This document shows positions 1-10,975 of a DNA stretch of 64,000 nt, in pieces. A program made the translations under genes and the position numbers. The number at the start of each line of letters is the position of its first letter. The stretch's first letter is position 1. The stretch covers positions 5,528,132 through 5,592,131 of the forward strand of contig NW_004454217.1 of the NCBI RefSeq assembly GCF_000283155.1, written 5' to 3'. Source of the stretch: Ceratotherium simum simum. Taxonomy: Eukaryota; Chordata; Mammalia; Perissodactyla; Rhinocerotidae. The notes below the pieces were generated by a model. The model saw only the letters and a list, made by a program, of their open reading frames with translations, was not told the DNA's origin and ran no database searches.

Positions 1-235
1 ACCTGAAGCAAAAACCCATACCTGTGGTTCTCCCAATGAAAGAAACACGTACTAAGACTCCATCCACCTGACAAAGTAAGTTAATATTATAAAAAAGTAG
101 ACAATGACCAATGAAGATTCTTTAGTCCCTCCTTTCTTCTCCTTCCAAAGAAACATTAAACCTCAACCTCTTTTTCCCCCATCACTGCTAAAACAGAAGA
201 AGTTCTTAGGGAAAACTGGCCCAGCCTCTAACAAG

Positions 236-345
236 TTAGGTATTATCTCCCATTTTACAGAAGAAGCAACGGAGCCCTCTAGCAGTTAAATGACCTGCCA
301 AATATACCACAAGCAAGTGGCAACAGGTAAACTCGAATGTGGGTT
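236..345 (-). mobile_element. MIR SINE fragment
   Basis: Reads as the reverse complement of the MIR core: a CCCATTTTACAGA run, an AAGCAACGGAG segment (cf. GAAACTGAGG), then a degraded 'cacaagcaagtggcaacag' version of the CACAGCTAGTAAGTGGCAGAG region. Old and diverged. Confidence 0.6.
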
Positions 346-1097
346 TCTGTACTTCCAAAAACAGTATTCTCCCCATTCTTCCACACTGGAGGTTTTTAAC
401 TAGATGCTCAAGTATTCTCAACACATCATAGTCTGTGCCAATAGTTGTGAGGACACTGGTATTCTTCAATTTTTATTACTTCAAATCTCACCAACCATGT
501 TACTTCAGAACATCAAAAAAATCTCTATTTCATTGTAGTGGGTTTCAACCACGTGGTTGACTTTCTGCCACCCTTTAATTGGCAATTCACCAGGCCAATA
601 CACGGTCACCATCTAGTGGTAAAAGCCACTAACTGCAGGCTACACAGCACATCTTAACAGATTCTTCTCTGCACCCTCTTTGCCCTATTCCCACGCCCAC
701 ATCCCACCTGCACTGTTATTTCCAGCAAACTTCCAGAAGTAATTTACAAAGGAAATAAGGAATTTCTAATTATATAAAACATAAAGTAATTTTAAAATTA
801 TTTTGAGGTTTAAGCATTTACTAAGCCAATACACTCAGACTCATATATAGGTAATGACCCACTCTGCCAGCAGACTGCTCTTAGCAGCTGAGAGCTTGAC
901 ATGCAAAGAGACATCAAGAGAACACTAGATATGAACCACATGACAGATAATGGTAGGTAACCACAATTTGAGGTAAGAGCTAGACTCTACTTCACTAGGG
1001 GAGTTCTACAATCTTAGCAGCTTCCTGAGAATTGAACAAGTACTCCTCAAGCAAAACCAGCTACTTCTAAACAGGATGTGAATTCTGATTCTACTCT
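346..1097. other. unrecognised non-coding stretch
   Basis: No repeat or gene recognised. Moderately AT-rich. Contains the CTCF-like motif at 606-619. The short reading frames around 236-469 overlap the MIR and carry no domain. Confidence 0.5.
606..619 (-). promoter_or_regulatory. CTCF-core-like motif
   Basis: On the reverse strand the 14 bases read CCACTAGATGGTGA. This is close to the CTCF core variant CCACTAGATGGCAG and departs from it at its last three positions. A motif match alone is weak evidence, and no function is claimed. Confidence 0.2.
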
Positions 1098-1130
1098 CAA
1101 ACAAGGATTTATTGAACACCTACTATAGCC
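1098..1130 (-). mobile_element. L2 3'-end scrap
   Basis: ATTTATTGAACACCTACTAT is the reverse complement of the L2 terminus (ATAGTAGGTGCTCAATAAAT). Only about 30 bases survive. Confidence 0.4.
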
Positions 1131-1284
1131 TTAAAAAATAATAATATGAAGTATGTTAGGTTGAACAGTCTTCTAGCAATCTTGCTTTTGCCCACCACTC
1201 ACTGTTCCATAGAATCTGCTATCTTCATCTTAAACAAATATGTTTTAAACGCCGAATTCTATCACCTTTTTCCAGCCCTAATAC

Positions 1285-1870
1285 ATCGTGAGCTTCTCTG
1301 CAGCCTTTAGCACCATTGACCAAGTGCTCTTCCTAAAAGTCTCTCCTATCTTTAATTCCATGGCCTATACTCTCGGTTGTATGCCTCCCTCTCTGATCAT
1401 GCCTCTAGTTTTTAGTCCCCTCATGCCTCCCAAGGCACGTATCCCCCAAAGATCTAGCTTGGGGCTCCCTCTCTTTTCATTCTTTTCACTTTGACAATCT
1501 GTCACGTTTGTGGCTTCAACTATCATGTCTCTCTCTTCATCCCTGACTTTTCTTCTAAGCTCTAGATCCACATTTTTAACTGCCTCCTCGATATCTCCCA
1601 CTGGAATTTCAAACTCAACATGCCTAAATCAAAGGTCAGCAACTTCCCCTCCAAACTCCTCTTCTCTTTGTTCACCATTTCAATCCATCAGGCTCCATAC
1701 TTTGCTGCTACTTTAACTCCTTCCTTTCCCAATGCACTCTCATCTAATCAGTTCCAGGGACGGTCAGTTCTGCATCTGCATTGATCTCTCACCATCCCTT
1801 TCTCCTCTCTCTCCCCAATGCCACTACTCTGATTCAGGCCCTCGTTCTCTTCTACTCTGACCAGCTATTA
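1285..1870 (+). mobile_element. L2 LINE, reverse-transcriptase-end and downstream part
   Basis: Translation from 1288 contains AAFSTIDQVL, matching the 'aFDTVDHsLLLetL' block of the L2 reverse transcriptase. Downstream come decayed versions of L2 segments: 'aactgcctcctcgatatctcccactgg', 'caaactcaacatgcctaaatc' and 'aatccatcaggctcc'. The frame is broken several times, so this is a fossil. Confidence 0.75.
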
Positions 1871-1871
1871 T

Positions 1872-2015
1872 TCGTTCTATGCATATTTGTGGAGAACCCA
1901 TCATGTACCAGGCATTTCCTAGGCAGTGGGAATATAGCAGGGCCCAAAGGAGATAGCAGCCTTGCTCTGATGGGGTTTATATGTTATTGTAGAGAAAGAG
2001 AAAACAAACCAATAT
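1872..2015 (-). mobile_element. L2 3' end
   Basis: Reverse-strand L2 terminus: 'catcatgtaccaggcatttcctaggcagtgggaatatagcag' followed by 'cttgctctgatggggtttatatgtta'. It lies immediately after a plus-strand L2, so the two form a convergent pair. Confidence 0.7.
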
Positions 2016-2582
2016 GAGGAATGAGGAAAGGCATAAGAAAAACTTCAACATTCTCATCCTTGTCTCCTTGATTCAACAGAACAAGATCTCTATCACCATC
2101 TCAGATTTTTAGTTTCCTAGTTATTCTGCTCTACTCATTATAAGTGATCTATGATGAAACTTACAAAAATTCAAAGTTTTACATAGTTGATGGCAAAAAG
2201 GGCAAAAGTAAAAGTCTAAATTATTTCCCTAAACCTCAAACACTTGCTTATCTTTAAAATCATTTTCATAAATTAACAACTTCTAAACTTCTGAGTGTGG
2301 ATGAAGTTAATTAGGCAAAAAATTGTACACGTACCTCGCCATAGCAAAAATTGCAAAACATCTGGTTTTTCTTACTAGGAGGCAGATTAGTAGTGTGTGC
2401 CCATTTTGATCATTTATTTGGAAACCTAAAAGTCTAAATTATGTTTAGTGTCCTTAGTAGAAGATATTAACCCATCAAGTTGATGTTTATTGAACCAAAA
2501 ATGCAATCAACAAGACTTGTGTTTGTTCATATTCTCAGTACTAATTGCTGGTTTTTAAGGCCTTATATACTTGAGCGATTTA
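2016..2582. other. unrecognised AT-rich stretch
   Basis: No gene or clear repeat. 2040-2140 may be decayed L2. The rest is AT-rich single-copy-looking sequence. Confidence 0.4.
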
Positions 2583-2851
2583 TTAATTCTTTCTTTCACT
2601 TAACAAACATTTATAGAATGCCCACTATGTGCCAGACATGGCACTGGTTTCCAGGGTAGAGAACTATGACATTGTAATTATCCTCAAGAAATATGCAGTC
2701 TAGCATGATGAGGATTTGTGAAACAGTGAGAGAGAAGAGAGTTATGATAGAAACTCAGACAAAGTTCTGTGGGAAGAGGAGGGTTAGGAGTCAAGCAAAG
2801 GTTCACCAAAAAGAGACACCTAGGTTGGGTCTTGAGGGATGTTTTTCAGTC
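2583..2851 (-). mobile_element. L2 LINE 3' part (interrupted by an ERE)
   Basis: Begins with the L2 terminal block in reverse (CTTTCACTTAACAAACATTTATAGAATGCCCACTATGTGCCAG) in decayed form and continues into 'cttgagggatg', a remnant of the L2 segment read in reverse as 'tgagctgagacctgaagga'. L2 sequence appears to resume after the ERE until about 3200. Confidence 0.7.
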
Positions 2852-3129
2852 AAGATGGAAAAGGAGGGGCTGGCCCAGTGGTGTAGTGGTTAAGTTCAGG
2901 CGCTCCACTTCAGTGGCCCGGGGTTTGCAAGTTCGGATCCTGGGCGCGGACCTACACACCACTCATCAAGCCATGCTGTGGCGGCATCCCATATACAAAA
3001 TAGAGGAAGAGTGGCACAGATGTTAGCTCAGGGACAATCTTCCTCAAGCAAAATGAGAAAGATTGGCAACAGATGTTAGCTCAGGGGCAATCTTCCTCAC
3101 CAAAAAAAAAAAAAAAAGATGGAGAAGGA
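2852..3129 (+). mobile_element. ERE SINE with 14-bp target-site duplication
   Basis: The SINE body is 2866-3115. It starts GGGGCTGGCCCAGTGGTGTAG, carries GGTTAAGTTCAGGCG and TTCGGATCCTGGGCGCGG (tRNA-derived head), then two GTTAGCTCAGGG...CTTCCTCA arms and a poly(A) at 3102-3117. Flanks AAGATGGAAAAGGA (2852-2865) and AAGATGGAGAAGGA (3116-3129) match at 13 of 14 positions and prove target-primed insertion, into an L2. Decayed CpGs suggest moderate age. Confidence 0.97.
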
Positions 3130-3200
3130 TACTGCAGACAGAAGAAAAAAATATGTGCTCAGGGGTATGACACAACAGGGCATTATCCACTGTGGTAACT

Positions 3201-4033
3201 GCCAATATATGACATAGGAGTCCCAACTTTAGATAAAAGAGGGGAATAAACAAGTTATCAAACCTAAACAGAAATATCAATACGATGTAATACTTGCACG
3301 AAATTGGCAGACATTACCCAATTTCCAACATTAGCTTATTTGACATGTACTCAAACGACCCATGACCATGCAATATGGATAGACATACACATGAATCTAC
3401 TCCGAAAGCATAAATCGCTGGTAAACTGTCAGCCACTGACTCTGCCTTTAATCATTTCACACTTCCTCCAAGACCTTAAATTAACACACCGTCAGTGTCC
3501 CCAGTTTTCCCAAGGCAACCATGAATTTATTAAAAGAAACTTTAGTTCCGCCTGCTGGTTTGTGTTAATCTAGTGTTTGGCTGTTTGTGTTGTAACCACA
3601 GCAACAGGTGGACAGTTAAATTTGGCACAGAACATGTGGTACTGCTAAAATATTGCTTTATGAAGTACTTTCTGGTACTATTTCCACCGGAAGTGTTAGA
3701 GATAATGTAATGAGCCACTGTCCCTGAAGAGGAATCAAAACAGAAGAAGAGGGACTAAGATAAGGGGCTGGGTTCCAAAAGGGTTTCACGGACCACATCC
3801 TGTGGCAAGGAATTAATTGCTCTCACTGGAAAAGTCTCTGAGGCAAACAGTGGGTTACACAATGTTAATAACGCCAATATGAACTTGACCCTCCCAAAGA
3901 AGGAGAGGGTACTCAGGCTTTCCAACCTAATTGATTATGTATCACTCTCTCATCTAGAGGCTCAGGGAAACATACAATGGGAAATGCCAAGTTAGACAAT
4001 ATTATAAGCTTAAAAAAAATGTATTAAGAATTT
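3201..4033. other. unrecognised single-copy-looking stretch
   Basis: No repeat recognised. An 89-codon plus-strand frame (3304-3573) has no domain I know and no splice or promoter context. The sequence could be anciently conserved, but nothing in it shows a function. Confidence 0.45.
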
Positions 4034-5067
4034 TAAATGCATATTACTAAGTGAAAGAGCCAATCTGAGAAGGCTACATACTATTTGATTCCAACTATTT
4101 TACATTCTGGAAAAGGCAAAACTATGGAGACAGTAAAAAGACCAGTGGTTGCCAGGGGCTGGGAGTAGGGGGCAATAAATAGACAGAGCACAGATTTTTA
4201 GGGCAGTGAAACTATTTTGTATGATACTATTGTGGGGGATCACAATTTGCCACCCCAAAATGTATCTCTTTGGCTCTGTTATTTTTAAGAACAAAAGACT
4301 CTGAAAGAAACTTGACCTTCCCTCTAACTGCCTAAAAGAATTGAAGATAGAAGGCCTGTTCCACCAAGGAGCATTATAATACCATAAGATAACTACAATA
4401 TAAAATAAACTAGGTGTGGTAGACACGAGGGAACCTATTAAGGGCGATTTAATCAAAATCGGTCCTCTCCATGTCTCATTGTCTTTACGAGGCATGGTCA
4501 ACATTTATTTACCAAACATTTGCTTTTCCATCCCCATGTAATTGCCTTCCTCCCCTTTGAAGTCCCAAACCACTACCCTCAACATCCTCTTTTGTCTTTA
4601 GCTAAAGATGGTATTTAAGGTAGTGGGTTCCACCATGTTGGATAGATACTCAGTTTCCGTGGGTTTCTCCCATGTACACATGTCGTTAACTTTGTTTGAT
4701 TTTCTCTTGTTATTCTGTCTCATGTCAGTTTAATTCTTAGACCAACCAGATGGACCTAGAGGGTAGAGAAATAATTCTTCCTCCCCTACACTATAATGGT
4801 AGATATATCATGTCTTTATACATTTGTCCTAACCCACAGAATGTACAACGCAAAGAATGAACCCTAATGTAAACTACGGACATTGGGTGACAATGATGTC
4901 CCAATGTAGGTTCATGATAACAAACGTACCACTCTGATGGGGGATATTGATAGATTATGGGAGGCTGTGCACGTGTGAGATCACAGGGTGTATGGAAAAA
5001 CTCTGTAATTTCTGCTAACTCTTGCTGTGATGCAGCTGCTCTAAAAAATAAAGTCTACTTTTAAAAA
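4034..5067 (+). mobile_element. L1 3' end, split by a solo LTR
   Basis: Typical old L1 3' UTR: AAGTGAAAGAGCCAATCTGA, GGTTGCCAGGGGCTGGG, then after the LTR 'ccacagaatgtacaac', 'gaaccctaatgtaaacta', 'accactctgatgggggatattgata', ending CTCTAAAAAATAAAGTC. Joining 4230 to 4795 gives continuous L1 sequence, so the LTR is a clean later insertion. Confidence 0.9.
4231..4790 (+). mobile_element. solo LTR, ERV1-type, TSD CTAT
   Basis: 560 bp, TGTGGGGGAT... to ...CTCCCCTACA, with near-inverted termini (TGTGGGG versus TGTAGGGG). It is flanked by CTAT at 4227-4230 and 4791-4794; a 4-bp duplication is typical of gammaretrovirus-like (class I) elements. No internal viral genes accompany it, so it is the product of LTR-LTR recombination. 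It postdates the L1 it sits in. Confidence 0.9.
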
Positions 5068-5179
5068 CTATATTATATTATATACAGGAAAACTACAAAA
5101 TGAGAGGAACAGCCTCTCACTGAGCTGTGATCTTCAAGGTCCCTTTTCTGTATATTGACAACAGTGCTCCAGGTGAACA

Positions 5180-5290
5180 ATTGTTGACTGAGCTCCATAC
5201 TGGGCACTGTGGTAGAAACAGGAGAAGCAGAAATCTTATCCCCAAGAGTTTGCAATCTGACTGGGAAGCAGGTTAAATTAGAGATCGATA
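5180..5290 (-). mobile_element. L2 3' end
   Basis: TTGACTGAGCTCCATACTGGGCACTGTGG..., a decayed reverse L2 terminus, followed by 'cttatccccaagagtttgcaatctga'. Confidence 0.6.
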
Positions 5291-5317
5291 CATATGAAAC
5301 AATTAGAAAAACATATT

Positions 5318-5835
5318 TGGCTAATATTTAGTGGGTATACCTCATGTGCCAGTCATGATGGTAGGCTTAGGTATTTAGTAATGAATTGTGGTCCTTCTCT
5401 TCATGGAGCTGACAGTCTAGGTGGAGAGAAAAATATTAAATCAGCAAAAACGCAAAGGAGAATGTGTTATGTAGCCTAACAAAAGCAGCTTAACTTAGAC
5501 TCTTCTCTAGAAGGCTTTTCTGAGGAAGTGACATTGGAACTGAAATATAAGATACTAGTCAGTTGAAAAGTCAAAGGAACAGTGTTCTAGGCAGAGGAAC
5601 AGTATGTGTAAAATCCCTGAGGTGGGAGTAGCTTTCAGTCCCTCGAACTGAAAGATGCCATTGCAAAGGGGAGTGTGTATGAGAGGAGAATGGAGAAGTG
5701 GCCAGGGCTCAGCATGCAGGGCCTTGAGAACAAGTTAGGGAGCTTATCTCTCATTCCAGTGGAATTGGGAAGGCTTTGAAGGGTTTTAGGCAGAGAAGTG
5801 TCATAATCTGCTTCATGTTTTAACAGCATAGGACA
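5318..5835 (-). mobile_element. L2 LINE 3' part
   Basis: A second reverse L2 lying head-to-tail with the preceding one: 'ctcatgtgccagtcatgatggtagg', 'ctcttcatggagctgacagtctag', 'gaaggcttttctgaggaagtgacattg', 'ttctaggcagaggaacag', 'gggccttgagaac', and 'ggctttgaagggttttaggcagagaagtgtcataatctg'. These correspond in order to successive L2 blocks. Confidence 0.85.
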
Positions 5836-6389
5836 TGAGGAACCACACAGTCATCAAGTTTGTTGATTCAGTCACTGATTCATTCTCTGGTGAAAGGAAA
5901 GTCCAGAGAAAGAGCAAACCACTTGGTTTGAAGTTTAAATGTGACTTTAGCCAAAAGCTCCAGCTGGTCAGGAGGGGTGGAGAGACGTTTGTTAGAAAGC
6001 TTATTGTACAATTTCAAGAGGCTCCTGTCAGTAGGGCAATATCTGTATGTGCAGGTGGCGAGGGGTGGTGTAGGTTTTCCACTCACAGAGCTTGATTTGA
6101 GACAGCAGGAGAGAAAGATTCTGGGAAAAGGAAGGACAAACTGAAAGGCCACACTCGTTCCTTAGCATTAGTACCTCGTTTTTATGCCCAAGCCTCCACA
6201 ATGTTAACCCAATTTTCTCTGCGAGACATAATACCATCAATAGTCACCAACTAATGCCTTAGCCAGGAAATAGTTAACAGCTAAAAGCAAGATAGGGTCC
6301 CAAGGGAATGGAGCTCAGGAGAAAGAAACAGGCCATTTGTCACAGGCCTCCCCTCCTCTGCATCTTTTTCTCAGCCAATGCTCAACTAG
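5836..6389. other. unrecognised stretch
   Basis: No repeat recognised. Overlapping short frames on both strands at 5835-6240 are mutual shadows without domains. Confidence 0.4.
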
Positions 6390-6540
6390 GAAGCAGGAGA
6401 CCCACTTCTAGACCCTGCTGTCACAATCCAGTTGTGTGACCTTGAGTAAGTCACTTCACTTCTCTGAGCCCTTTTCTTCATCACCTGCAACTAGTGAGAG
6501 TTGAACTATATGCTCATGAAGGCCCTTTTCCATTCTAACT
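6390..6540 (+). mobile_element. MIR SINE
   Basis: Forward MIR core: 'ccagttgtgtgaccttgagtaagtcacttcacttctctgagccc', then 'cttcatcacctgcaa', decayed. Confidence 0.8.
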
Positions 6541-7117
6541 TTGATTTTGCAATTTTCTTTACTGAAAGAAAGCCTATCCTTGAGACTTCTCCCAGCAGAA
6601 GTGAAGAGTAGAAGGGAGTGGGGAAGGAGGTGAGGGAGAAGGAAAGAGAGAGGGTTCTGCATTTTTACAGCTGCTGAGTTCACACCAGCCTTGTAACCTG
6701 CCTGGGTCACTCCTTGGTGACAAGGACTGGGCTTGTTAAAGAACAGCCCGGGGGCTGTGAGAATCCCCAGAAGCAGAAGCATTCTGCCGCATGCTCCATG
6801 CAGCCTGTTTCATTTTCAATCCTCCAAGCAAGTCCATGGTGTGCAATCCTTCCTCACACTACCAGGCTGTGGACAGCCACCAACTGGAGAGGCAGAGATG
6901 CTCTTAGAGTGTGAGTTTAGAACGCCTGCTTGCCAGGAGTCACTGATGATAATCAAAGAGTATAAGATAAGATTGCTTTTGAAAATATCCAAAGTTTGGC
7001 TTTTAGAGATTAAAAAAATCCTATTTTATTAAATGATTTTTGAAATAGTTTGTATTCTGACACAATATTCTCATACATTAAAGAGCGTATGAAGCGGTCG
7101 TCAGGATAAGATTTGCT
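6541..7117. other. unrecognised stretch
   Basis: No gene seen. 6600-6660 is purine-rich. 6960-7100 is AT-rich and probably belongs to the L1 3' end that follows. Confidence 0.4.
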
Positions 7118-7226
7118 CTGTATTGATAATCGTTGAAACTGGGTGATGGGTACATGGGGATTCACTATACTATCCTTTTTAGTTTCATGTTTATTTGAAA
7201 GTTTGCATATTAAAGTTTTAAAAATA
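7118..7226 (+). mobile_element. L1 3' terminus
   Basis: GATAATCGTTGAAACTGGGTGATGGGTACATGGGGATTCACTATACTAT... and an AT-rich tail match the terminal block of old L1 elements ('attgttgaagctgggtgatgggtacatgg'). Confidence 0.75.
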
Positions 7227-7316
7227 GAGCGAATTTTGAAACTTTAAAATGTACCCATATTGGATTTTCTAAACATATGTGTAAGTTCCTTGAACAAACT
7301 AGATGGTTGGATAAAT

Positions 7317-7536
7317 CAGAGATTTGCACACTATGGCCTGTGGGCCAAATCTGGACTATTGCTTGTTTTTGTAACCAAAGTTTTATTAGCACACGTACTT
7401 GCTCATTTTTTACATCTTGTCTATGGGTGCTTTTGTGCTACAACAGCCAATTCGAGTAGCTGCAACAAGGACCATATTGCCCACAAAGCTAAAAGGGCAA
7501 CGTACGGCCTTTACAGAAAAAGTTTGCTGACCCCAG
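7317..7536. mobile_element. hAT-type miniature transposon
   Basis: About 220 bp starting CAGAGATTTGCACACTATGGCC and ending AGTTTGCTGACCCCAG. The termini are inverted and decayed (ideal CAGGGGTTGGCAAACT / AGTTTGCCGACCCCTG). The core 'ctgtgggccaaatctgg ... gttttattagcacac ... tgtctatgg ... gctacaac' is that of a very common mammalian non-autonomous element. I do not name the subfamily. Confidence 0.8.
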
Positions 7537-7666
7537 AGCTAAAGATTGTAGGTTAAGCAAGCTTTTGCTGGTGTGTACCTTGGGGACCACAGACATCTGA
7601 TTCTAACTCTAATCTCTCAGACTGAACCATGACATCAAATGTCCAACAAGAATAGAACAGCTAGTC

Positions 7667-7868
7667 AGGGCTGTCTGATGGAACCACCTGTGATGATGGA
7701 AATGTCTATGTCTGCCTTGACCTTTATAGCAGCCACTAGCCACAGTTTATCATGGAGCATTTAAAATGTGGCTAGGGAGACTAAGGAGCTGAATTCTTTA
7801 TTTAATTTTAATTAATTTAAATGTAAATAGCCACAGCTGGCTAGTGACTACCATATTGGACAGCACAG
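7667..7868. mobile_element. hAT-type miniature transposon with partial TSD
   Basis: Starts at GGGCTGTCTGATGGAACC and ends ATATTGGACAGCACAG (inverted CTGTCCAATA termini). An internal 'aatgtggctag ... gctgaattctttatttaattttaattaatttaaatg ... tagccac' block is typical of this family. AGCTAG flanks both ends (near 7659 and 7869), a remnant of the 8-bp duplication. Confidence 0.8.
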
Positions 7869-7937
7869 AGCTAGAATTTTGATGCCTTAGTGGATTGCTG
7901 GTAAACGTTTAATAACGAGTCAGGTGCATGCACATCT

Positions 7938-7941
<4 letters not shown>

Positions 7942-7973
<32 letters not shown>
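7942..7973. repeat. (AC)16 microsatellite
   Basis: Uninterrupted AC dinucleotides, 32 bases. Length and purity suggest it is polymorphic. Confidence 0.97.
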
Positions 7974-7975
<2 letters not shown>

Positions 7976-9011
7976 TGATTTGTAAGTTTCCCAAGTTCAC
8001 TGATTTCCATGGTGTAAATACTCCCATTATGGGAGATTTCAAACTACCAAATGCAGAACTGAGAAGAGACACACAGGATTGGCTCTCACTGGCCAGTGGC
8101 TCCAGCACACCAATGGCTAGCCCTCAGTTTTTGGAGCTAAAGCATATGAGGTAACAAAGAAGCTCAGATAAGCCAGAGGGGAACAGAGACGCAGGATTCA
8201 TTTGTGGCTCTGAATTAAGGCGGGAAAAGAGAACAAGCGCCAAAAGCAAAATTGTCCAAGACATGGGGAGGATAACTAAGGAAGAAAGTGGAACCTAAAA
8301 GGGCAATGCAGGGAAAAAAGTTAAATCACTGCAGAACAGCCTCCTTCAACTTAGCCTCATCTTTTTTGAGGAACGCTCATGTTGATGAAGATTCCTTTCC
8401 CTAGGTCTGAGACATTTGGTGCCCAAGAAAACCAAGAATACACCATGTTGCCTACTTCTCAAATCTAGAATGCCTGAAGATTCAAAAGAAATTTTGTGTT
8501 AGCAATAGAAATCATCCCAGCAGCAACCCTGCTTCAAGCCTACTGCCATCAAAAGAACCAGACTGCATGGGGAAAGACTCACAAACAGGCATGCCTGCTA
8601 AAAGTCATTTGTCACCAACTCAAAACGGAACCAGAAATCTTCTAGGCTGGCAAGGCCTAGGCTCTCATTTTTCCCATTCCAAAGTCATGGAGGATGAAGA
8701 CTTTTATCCTTAGGGTGCATTTTCACAGAAGGAGCCACCCACTCGCCTTAGGCACTGTTTTAAGATAGGGAGAGAGTGGGAAGAGAAACTGAGCTGTCTG
8801 GCACAGGACACAATGAGAGCTGGAGAGCAGGGAGGAGAAAAGAGTAGGATGAGGTTGATGGAAGTAAAAAGGGCAAGGAGGAAAATGGAGGGACAGGGAG
8901 TCCCAGAAGTGAGAAGTCAAACTAAACTGAATACAAGCAAATACTGTAGAAGACATCAAAGACCCAGGGCACCAGAAAAGGGTGGGAGGGGGAAAAAGTC
9001 AGCGTAGCGGT
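7974..9011. other. unrecognised stretch
   Basis: About 1 kb without recognised repeat or gene. Purine-rich at 8800-9000. A 166-codon reverse frame running in from 9422 reads through L2 sequence and has no domain. Confidence 0.4.
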
Positions 9012-9340
9012 CAATAAGTATTTACTGAGCTGCATCACCAAGGTGGGTACTGCAGAAACAAGGTAAGTAGTGCCTGGGTCCTGAGCCCCAGGTGCATACT
9101 CATGATGGGGAGAGAGCTGTAAACAGGAAGTTACGATATGGCATGATGGCTTTGACAGAGAAGGGGAAGTTTTAGAAGTGGGGCATCTAACCCAGCCCTG
9201 GAGAGTCAGGGAAGTCTTCCTAAAAAAAAATGTCATTATCAGGACCAAAATCTGAAGAATGAGTGAACAGGAGCTAACTGGGGAAGAATATTCCAGAAAG
9301 CCAGAGTGGTATAGAGAAAGGCTTAGGGCCAGAGTATGCC
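9012..9340 (-). mobile_element. L2 LINE 3' part
   Basis: Reverse L2: 'caataagtatttactgagctgcat', 'gggaagtcttcct', 'tgaagaatgagtgaacaggag', 'gaagaatattccagaaagccagagtgg', in the expected order. Confidence 0.7.
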
Positions 9341-10861
9341 TGGTCCACTGGTGTGGGGCCATACATCCCTGATCACATGGGATGGCCCAAGTTTGTTCTT
9401 GTTGTCCAGGTGTAATTATCAATAACTAATTATCAATAGACATACTCAAAAATTGTCCCCATTTTGGCTGATAAGTTATGTGGTCTCCCTATCCTCTGGC
9501 AGGACTTGGAAGAAAAAGGAACCTGAAGAAACAAAGACAGTGGCCAGCCCTTGTCCCCCACTTCCCACCTACTTGCTTTCTGCTGCCAAAGGAATCTATG
9601 CTGAGTCCCCAGGGCCTGGTGATGGCGCAAGTGTGTTCTGGAAGGGCAGACCGGCAGAATGATAAGTGGCAAGACAAATTAAGGGCAGGTCCTGCCAGTA
9701 CAGGAAAACAAATAGGAAAAGTAAGACAGAAGGCAGAGACAAGCATTTCTGAAAGCCAGAACTGAGTGGAGCAGCTAAACTCCAGGAAGTGATTTAAAAA
9801 TGCCTCCAGGTAAAACCAGAGAGAAACTTGACTACTATCACCAGTTAAAGTAGAATTTTGACCTTTCATCTAAATTATTTGGAGCAAACGTGTAGGAGAA
9901 TTTAATTTTAGGAAATGGGCGAAGAGAGTGAGATCTAGACTTCCTCCTCCAACACACACTGCACAAGTGGAGAAGCCAAAGGGGAGCTGAAGTTCCTAAA
10001 ATGTTCTGTTGCCATCACAACGGAAGAGAATATAACCTCTTTATTACTGGGGCAGGCAATTACGTGAGCGCTCTTGGAAACCTAGGCCCTTTTGTGAGTT
10101 GGAGATGATGGAACAATAACGAAAGAAAGACAATCCTTTTATCACCAGAAAATAAGTGTTAGTTTTCAGACAACATTTACGCATCTCAGTGCCTGGGTGA
10201 TATTTTTCAGTGACCGCACAGGGCTTAGGAAAAGAAGTGTGTCATCCTGTTCAAAGTGACAGATCTGGCCTTGCCCCCAGGTGTCAGGTGGGTAGAGCAG
10301 ACCTGAAGAGACTGAGATAGAATGTTTGAGGTACCCAGGATTGTCCTGGATAATTAGTTCCAGCTCATTCTGTCCCTCAGCAAGAAAGGGAGACACGGAA
10401 TCTCGCCTTTAGCACCTTTGTTTGCCTTCTGCCTCAGCCCTCTGTGGCATCTCCTCTCCCATCCCAGGTTCCCGATTCCTACCTTTTCTTTTATTTTGGT
10501 TCTGTGGAGTTCCCTAGCTACCCTTAGAATCACTGGGAAAGTGACCAGTGTTACCCTGCATCAATGGCTTTTCCCACCGGTTGCCATCATTCCACTAGAC
10601 TCTATTAGTCTTGACCTGTCCTGCCGTCATGGGCACCCACATTTCCATTAAAGGCCCAGGAGAGATCTGGGCAGTTGGGTGTCCTTTACCAAGAAACTTT
10701 AATTAGCCAAAATATTCACAGAGGGAGAACTGCTCACTCCAGTTAATCTGATTCTCTAGTAAACAGAGGATTCAAGACCAGGGCCAGAATTGCAGTGGGC
10801 TGTGGTACAATGGGGAGGCAATGTGGTTCATTGCCTATTGTTTATGCCTGAAATCTATGGA
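9341..10861. other. unrecognised 1.5-kb stretch
   Basis: No repeat recognised and no domain in any frame. Reading frames of up to 126 codons (reverse, 9489-9869) lack homology I can recognise. Confidence 0.4.
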
Positions 10862-10975
10862 CTCTTAGAACATTAAAAACTCAAAAATAGTTTGGAAATC
10901 ATCTAGCCCAGCCCATTCATTTTACAGATAAAGAAACTGAGGCCTAGAGAGATTGTTACCCAAATCCACATAATT
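10862..10975 (-). mobile_element. MIR-type SINE fragment
   Basis: CATCTAGCCCAGCCCATTCATTTTACAGATAAAGAAACTGAGGCCTAGAGAG is the reverse MIR-type core with good conservation. Confidence 0.75.

Noticed and set aside
2866..2960. tRNA gene at the head of an ERE
   Set aside because: The tRNA similarity belongs to the SINE. There is no cloverleaf, and body and tail follow the ERE consensus.
4100..4504. 134-codon reverse frame
   Set aside because: It crosses the junction between the L1 3' UTR and the solo LTR, so it cannot be an ancestral gene.
8922..9422. Longest open frame, 166 codons, reverse strand
   Set aside because: It overlaps a recognisable reverse L2, has no domain or signal peptide, and lacks any splice or promoter context. 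The length is within what chance gives in 64 kb.
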